The translations under genes and the position numbers were made by a program. A stretch of DNA of 7,172 nucleotides from Candidatus Azambacteria bacterium RBG_16_47_10. Its GTDB lineage: Bacteria > Patescibacteriota > Minisyncoccia > GWC2-36-17 > WO2-46-25. Below are positions 4,962 to 7,172 of the stretch, piece after piece. Where the stretch lies: positions 1 to 7,172 of the forward strand of contig MEYI01000015.1 of assembly GCA_001773975.1 (NCBI GenBank), written 5' to 3'. The first letter of the stretch is position 1, and every line of letters starts with the position of its first letter. Under the pieces are notes generated by a model, which saw nothing but the letters and a program-made list of their open reading frames with translations, was not told where the DNA came from and did no database searches.

Positions 4962-5516
4962 TTAAAATAATTTAAAATGTCGTTTTATTTTTTCTTCTTC
5001 GCTGAAGTGAGACACATGCATTGTGATTATATATTTTTGTACGCCAAAGATCACTCCAAGCGCCTCGATTTCTTTCTCGCAGGGAAATGGATGTAAGAAC
5101 ACACTTTTTTGTAATCGATAAAATCCAAGCTCGCGAAGTTTTGCGCTTAATTCCCGTCGCGCATGCTTCTTATTTTCCGGCACGTCGAATAAAATAAATC
5201 GCCATACACCGTCCCATTTCTTCGGTCGTGCGATATCGATCTCCTCAAGCTTATATCGCTCAAGCATTTTTTCTCCTTTGGGAAGTAATCTTATACTCAT
5301 CTGTCCGTCATGATGCGGATTCATTTCTATAAGCCCACGATCGTGCAGCCGTTTCACATTTTCTTTAAATCGTCTTTTTTCAAATTTCTTTTGCCGCACA
5401 TACGCCTTCATAAGCTGGTAGGGAAGCATGGGTGCGGCAACCGACAGAAGAACAATGCCGCCGCCAAGCGCAACATAGCGCAAGATATTTTTTGTATAAA
5501 CCTTGTCATACCTCAT
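4962..5516 (-). CDS. PaaX-like regulator with Cas2-like domain and hydrophobic N-terminus
   Basis: The 184-residue product resembles the Patescibacteria proteins often annotated as PaaX-like or Cas2. I start at the ATG at 5516, which follows TATAAT by six bases; the longer frame to 5633 would translate the palindrome and promoter. Residues 12-32 (NILRYVALGGGIVLLSVAAP) are hydrophobic and could be a membrane helix or a buried first helix of a winged helix-turn-helix. Residues about 48-90 look like the recognition helix and wing (RFKENVKRLHDRGLIEM, then S-I-R-L-L-P-K-G-E-K-M-L). From about 100, W-D-G-V-W-R-F-I-L-F-D-V-P-E, L-G-F-Y-R-L-Q-K-S-V-F and the C-terminal strands match the ferredoxin-like Cas2 fold of the PaaX middle domain. 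No cas1, CRISPR array or phenylacetate gene is present, so a CRISPR role is unlikely. Identical 36-bp palindromes at both ends suggest self-regulation. Confidence 0.85.
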   Translation of the reverse strand: MRYDKVYTKNILRYVALGGGIVLLSVAAPMLPYQLMKAYVRQKKFEKRRFKENVKRLHDRGLIEMNPHHDGQMSIRLLPKGEKMLERYKLEEIDIARPKKWDGVWRFILFDVPENKKHARRELSAKLRELGFYRLQKSVFLHPFPCEKEIEALGVIFGVQKYIITMHVSHFSEEEKIKRHFKLF

Positions 5517-5522
5517 ACATTC

Positions 5523-5551
5523 ATTATACCCTACATTCCCCATATTGTCGC
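5523..5551 (-). promoter_or_regulatory. Promoter of the PaaX-like gene, leaderless, overlapping palindrome 2
   Basis: On the minus strand a perfect TATAAT (5528-5523) lies six bases before the ATG at 5516. With a 17-bp spacer the -35 box is GCGACA (5551-5546), which is the outer end of the 36-bp palindrome. A protein bound to the palindrome would block this promoter. Confidence 0.65.
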
Positions 5552-5581
5552 AATTTTTACCTATAGGTAAAAATTGCGACA
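5546..5581. promoter_or_regulatory. 36-bp perfect palindrome, copy 2, between the PaaX-like gene and tRNA-Arg
   Basis: The sequence is identical to 4924-4959 over all 36 bp, plus ATTT-like extension on the right. It overlaps the -35 region of the PaaX-like gene and lies about 62 bp upstream of the divergent tRNA-Arg. It is best read as the operator of an autoregulated gene. Confidence 0.85.
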
Positions 5582-5643
5582 TTTGAAAAAGGACTGGTAT
5601 TTTTTGGGGAATTGTATACAATAGGGAACGCATACCTATATAT

Positions 5644-5718
5644 GCCCTCGTCGTTCAGTGGATAGGACACAAGATTGCGGATCTTGAAACCAAGGTTCGA
5701 TTCCTTGCGAGGGCACCA
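5644..5718 (+). tRNA. tRNA-Arg (anticodon GCG), CCA encoded
   Basis: The arms pair completely: acceptor GCCCTCG/CGAGGGC, D stem GTTC/GGAC, anticodon stem CAAGA/TCTTG with loop TTGCGGA, T stem CAAGG/CCTTG with loop TTCGATT. The anticodon GCG is at 5677-5679 and would read CGC and CGU. A20 in the D loop and C35 agree with arginine identity. The discriminator A5715 is followed by an encoded CCA, unlike the other two tRNAs here. G34 is unusual, since bacteria normally use A34 (inosine) for these codons. A TACAAT -10-like box at 5617-5622, in the palindrome ATTGTATACAAT, is a possible promoter element. Confidence 0.95.
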
Positions 5719-5945
5719 ACGTACAAAACGCCTCATTTCCGACCTCCTTTTGTTTTCTATGTCTTTCATTTCGAAGAGACGCAAGGTATCGAACAGGAAG
5801 GGGTCGGGAAACCTAGGGTTTCCCGTGGAGGAAAACAGCGAGCGAAGCGATCGTTAGAAACCGTGGGTTTCTAAAAAGGAACGAAGTCGCGTTTAACGCG
5901 GCGAAGTGACGAGTGAGATAGCGACGCGTCCTTGCGAGGGCACCA
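5702..5945 (+). repeat. 17-bp direct repeat of the tRNA-Arg 3' end (possible att sites)
   Basis: TCCTTGCGAGGGCACCA occurs at 5702-5718, the last T-loop base through the CCA of tRNA-Arg, and again at 5929-5945. A repeat of a tRNA 3' end is what site-specific integrases leave as attL/attR. The enclosed segment is only 210 bp and holds no integrase, so this would be a remnant or a partial tandem duplication. Confidence 0.65.
5805..5874. repeat. Two matching hairpins in the non-coding segment after tRNA-Arg
   Basis: Two hairpins have 9-bp perfect stems and 3-base loops: 5805-5825 (loop TAG) and 5854-5874 (loop GTG). The top of both stems is GAAACC/GGTTTC, while the closing three pairs differ in a paired manner (CGG/CCG against TTA/TAA). 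Between and after them are GCGA-rich repeats and CGCGTT-T-AACGCG (5889-5901). Nothing in 5719-5979 looks like a protein gene; the open frames there have no ribosome site and one is antisense to the tRNA. Confidence 0.65.
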
Positions 5946-5979
5946 TTGGGGTAACACACTGTTTTTCATTCCCATTGCT

Positions 5980-6609
5980 ATGCACATATTTTTGCTGAGC
6001 AGAACTGACTATTTGCGCGATGCCCTGCGCGAAGCCATCGAAAAAGAAACTGCGGCGCAGGGAAACAGGATCGCATATATTTCATCCGAACCACAAATTG
6101 GCGAGAAGCTGTTTTATCAATCAACGATACAGGATTATTCCGTGATCAACCCCAACGCACATGTTGATTATTTCGACTTATCCGATGCGTTTTCCGACAA
6201 CGATCTTTCAGCACTGAAAGAATACGGGACTATTTATTTGTCCGGCGGCAATACATTCATGTTCATGGATATGGCGCGGAGGAGAAATCTTTATCCCATT
6301 TTAAAAGCACATGGTGAAAACGGGGGGTTGCTAATCGGGGCAAGCGCCGGCGCTCTTATGATGACGCCTTCAATTAGTCTTGCTGCTGTCGCTGACGAAA
6401 ACACTCCCGGGCTCACCGATCTTTCGGGATTCTCTTTTGCTGATTTTGAATTTCATCCGCACTATATCGGATCAGCGGAAGAAAATGATTTTTTACGAGC
6501 CCATCGTGATGTCGTGAAAACACTCTATGCATGTAAAGACGGGGATGGCGTCTTTTACTCAAACGGTGAAATAAAAATATTTGGCGACGTTTCAGTGTTT
6601 ATGGCATAA
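5980..6609 (+). CDS. Peptidase S51-like (PepE / type 1 glutamine amidotransferase-like) protein
   Basis: The 209-residue product has the flavodoxin-like fold pattern of the S51 family (dipeptidase E, cyanophycinase and relatives): an N-terminal strand MHIFLLSR, R30-I-A-Y-I-S, the S88-G-G-N91-T-F motif, and the nucleophile elbow G120-A-S122-A-G-A with S122 as likely catalytic serine. H161 in F-H-P-H-Y matches the family histidine, and D139 is a candidate third residue. The family acts on Asp-containing dipeptides or related substrates in the cytoplasm; the exact substrate here is unknown. I start at the ATG at 5980, because the frame extends back to a TTG at 5932 that lies inside the repeated tRNA-Arg end. 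No good ribosome site is visible. A strong terminator follows, so it is a single-gene unit. Confidence 0.9.
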   Translation: MHIFLLSRTDYLRDALREAIEKETAAQGNRIAYISSEPQIGEKLFYQSTIQDYSVINPNAHVDYFDLSDAFSDNDLSALKEYGTIYLSGGNTFMFMDMARRRNLYPILKAHGENGGLLIGASAGALMMTPSISLAAVADENTPGLTDLSGFSFADFEFHPHYIGSAEENDFLRAHRDVVKTLYACKDGDGVFYSNGEIKIFGDVSVFMA

Positions 6610-6647
6610 GCTTTCGAAATAACATATTTTTCTCGAACGCACCCGAT

Positions 6648-6682
6648 AAAAACCACCGCACCCTTTGGCGCGGTGGTTTTTT
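6648..6682 (+). terminator. Rho-independent terminator after the S51-like gene
   Basis: Arms 6648-6659 (AAAAACCACCGC) and 6670-6681 (GCGGTGGTTTTT) pair perfectly over 12 bp with a 10-base loop and end in a T-run. The A-run on the other side would let it work leftward as well. Confidence 0.92.
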
Positions 6683-6718
6683 ATATACATATATATGGAA
6701 GAAAAAAACGAAGCGAAG

Positions 6719-6724
6719 TATACT
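6719..6724 (+). promoter_or_regulatory. TATACT -10 box of the response-regulator gene
   Basis: TATACT is followed by six bases and the ATG at 6731, the same geometry as the PaaX-like gene. The matching -35 region (TGGAAG, 6696-6701) is weak. The surroundings are AT-rich and offer other possible boxes. Confidence 0.45.
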
Positions 6725-6730
6725 ATATAT

Positions 6731-7108
6731 ATGACACGCGCACGCCGATCAATTGTTATTATCGAAGACGATGCTTCTCAACAGAAAGCGTTGCGCCTTG
6801 CGCTTGAAAAAGAAGGATTCGAAGTACATGCCGCCATGAATGGGAAAGAGGGGATAGAACTCGTGCATGTACAAAAGCCCGATATTATTTTTTGCGATGT
6901 CATCATGCCGGTCATGACCGGCATCGAAGCGCTTGAGCATTTCCGCGCTGATGCGCTTATCCGCGACATTCCTGTTTTTGTCTTAACCAATTACGCGCTT
7001 CATGAAAAAGTGATGCCGTTGCTTGATCTGAAAAAAGACCGCTTCTTTTTGAAAACCGATTCTTCATTGAAACAGATCATTGCGGAAATAAATACTATCC
7101 TCTCATGA
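6731..7108 (+). CDS. Stand-alone response-regulator receiver (CheY-like) protein
   Basis: The 125-residue product is a single receiver domain with no output domain. All key residues are present: the acidic pair D13-D14 after I-V-I-I-E, the phosphoacceptor D56 in F-C-D-V-I-M-P-V-M-T-G, T86 in V-F-V-L-T-N, and K108 in F-F-L-K-T. It would accept a phosphoryl group from a histidine kinase and signal by protein contact. I chose the ATG at 6731 because the domain begins seven residues later and a TATACT box lies six bases upstream; an ATG at 6695 in frame would add 12 charged residues. The frame further upstream to 6665 runs through the terminator. The stop codon overlaps the next start (ATGA), so the two genes are translationally coupled, and the partner may be part of the same signalling unit. 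Confidence 0.93.
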   Translation: MTRARRSIVIIEDDASQQKALRLALEKEGFEVHAAMNGKEGIELVHVQKPDIIFCDVIMPVMTGIEALEHFRADALIRDIPVFVLTNYALHEKVMPLLDLKKDRFFLKTDSSLKQIIAEINTILS

Positions 7109-7172
7109 CATTTTCCCCGTCTAAAAAAATGCTGTTGTTGTTTTCGATCACGCTCATCATCGGCGGAGTTGG
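7105..7172 (+). CDS. Start of a membrane or exported protein, cut by window edge
   Basis: The ATG at 7105 overlaps the response-regulator stop by four bases (ATGA). Only 22 residues are visible: MTFSPSKKMLLLF, then SITLIIGGVG, a basic stretch leading into a hydrophobic helix. This is a signal peptide or first membrane helix. A sensor kinase would suit the neighbour, but nothing here shows it. Confidence 0.75.
   Translation, partial: MTFSPSKKMLLLFSITLIIGGV

Noticed and set aside
4962..5516. CRISPR-associated Cas2 and a CRISPR array
   Set aside because: The Cas2-like fold belongs to the PaaX-type architecture. There is no cas1 and no array of spaced direct repeats; the two palindromes flank the gene only once each.
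5557..5784. A leftward open frame across tRNA-Arg
   Set aside because: It reads the tRNA complement, a common false protein pattern, and then runs into the PaaX-like promoter and palindrome.
5932..5979. Upstream TTG start for the S51-like protein
   Set aside because: The extension would translate the repeated tRNA-Arg end, and the family fold begins at MHIFLLS.

Overview
The window most resembles a chromosomal segment of a Candidate Phyla Radiation (Patescibacteria, probably Parcubacteria-like) bacterium. This rests on a short PaaX-like protein with a hydrophobic N-terminus and a Cas2-like fold (a type I recall as common in that group), small single-domain proteins, several genes that appear leaderless, two of three tRNAs without an encoded CCA, and palindrome-rich spacers. 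It is an inference from style and cannot be proved by eye. TGA is used as a stop, consistent with the standard bacterial code.

Left part (1-2580). A secreted Asp-box (BNR-like) beta-propeller protein runs off the left edge on the minus strand. Next comes a 48-residue ribbon-helix-helix regulator with a perfect 17-bp palindrome just upstream of its start. A spacer with short AT-rich repeats and a perfect 31-bp inverted repeat follows. Then a tRNA-Ala(CGC)-yraN unit is read leftward from a strong promoter. A diverging promoter shares its -35 box and drives a small C-tail-anchored protein that ends in a terminator whose loop contains the stop codon.

Middle part (2581-3412). This stretch has no protein gene but is highly structured. 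A tRNA-Pro gene appears to have been split twice: in the T loop by a 111-bp palindromic insert, and in the anticodon loop by a 222-bp imperfect palindrome that itself carries an intact tRNA-Pro(CGG). The outer halves still match through a compensatory base pair in the acceptor stem. Further inverted repeats (26-bp perfect, 23-bp imperfect) fill the rest.

Right part (3413-7172). A class II CCA-adding enzyme (cca) and the PaaX/Cas2-like gene are read leftward. Two identical 36-bp perfect palindromes sit at either end of the PaaX-like gene: one between it and cca, the other between it and the divergent tRNA-Arg(GCG). The simplest reading is an autoregulated repressor that may also touch cca and tRNA-Arg. 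The last 17 bases of tRNA-Arg are repeated 227 bp downstream, enclosing two hairpins with compensatory stem changes. A peptidase S51-like protein with a strong terminator follows, then a stand-alone response-regulator receiver protein overlapping by ATGA the start of a membrane or exported protein cut by the right edge.

The functional theme is tRNA supply and maturation (three tRNAs, cca, a possible local regulator). The most unusual content is the set of palindromic structures embedded in and around tRNA genes.
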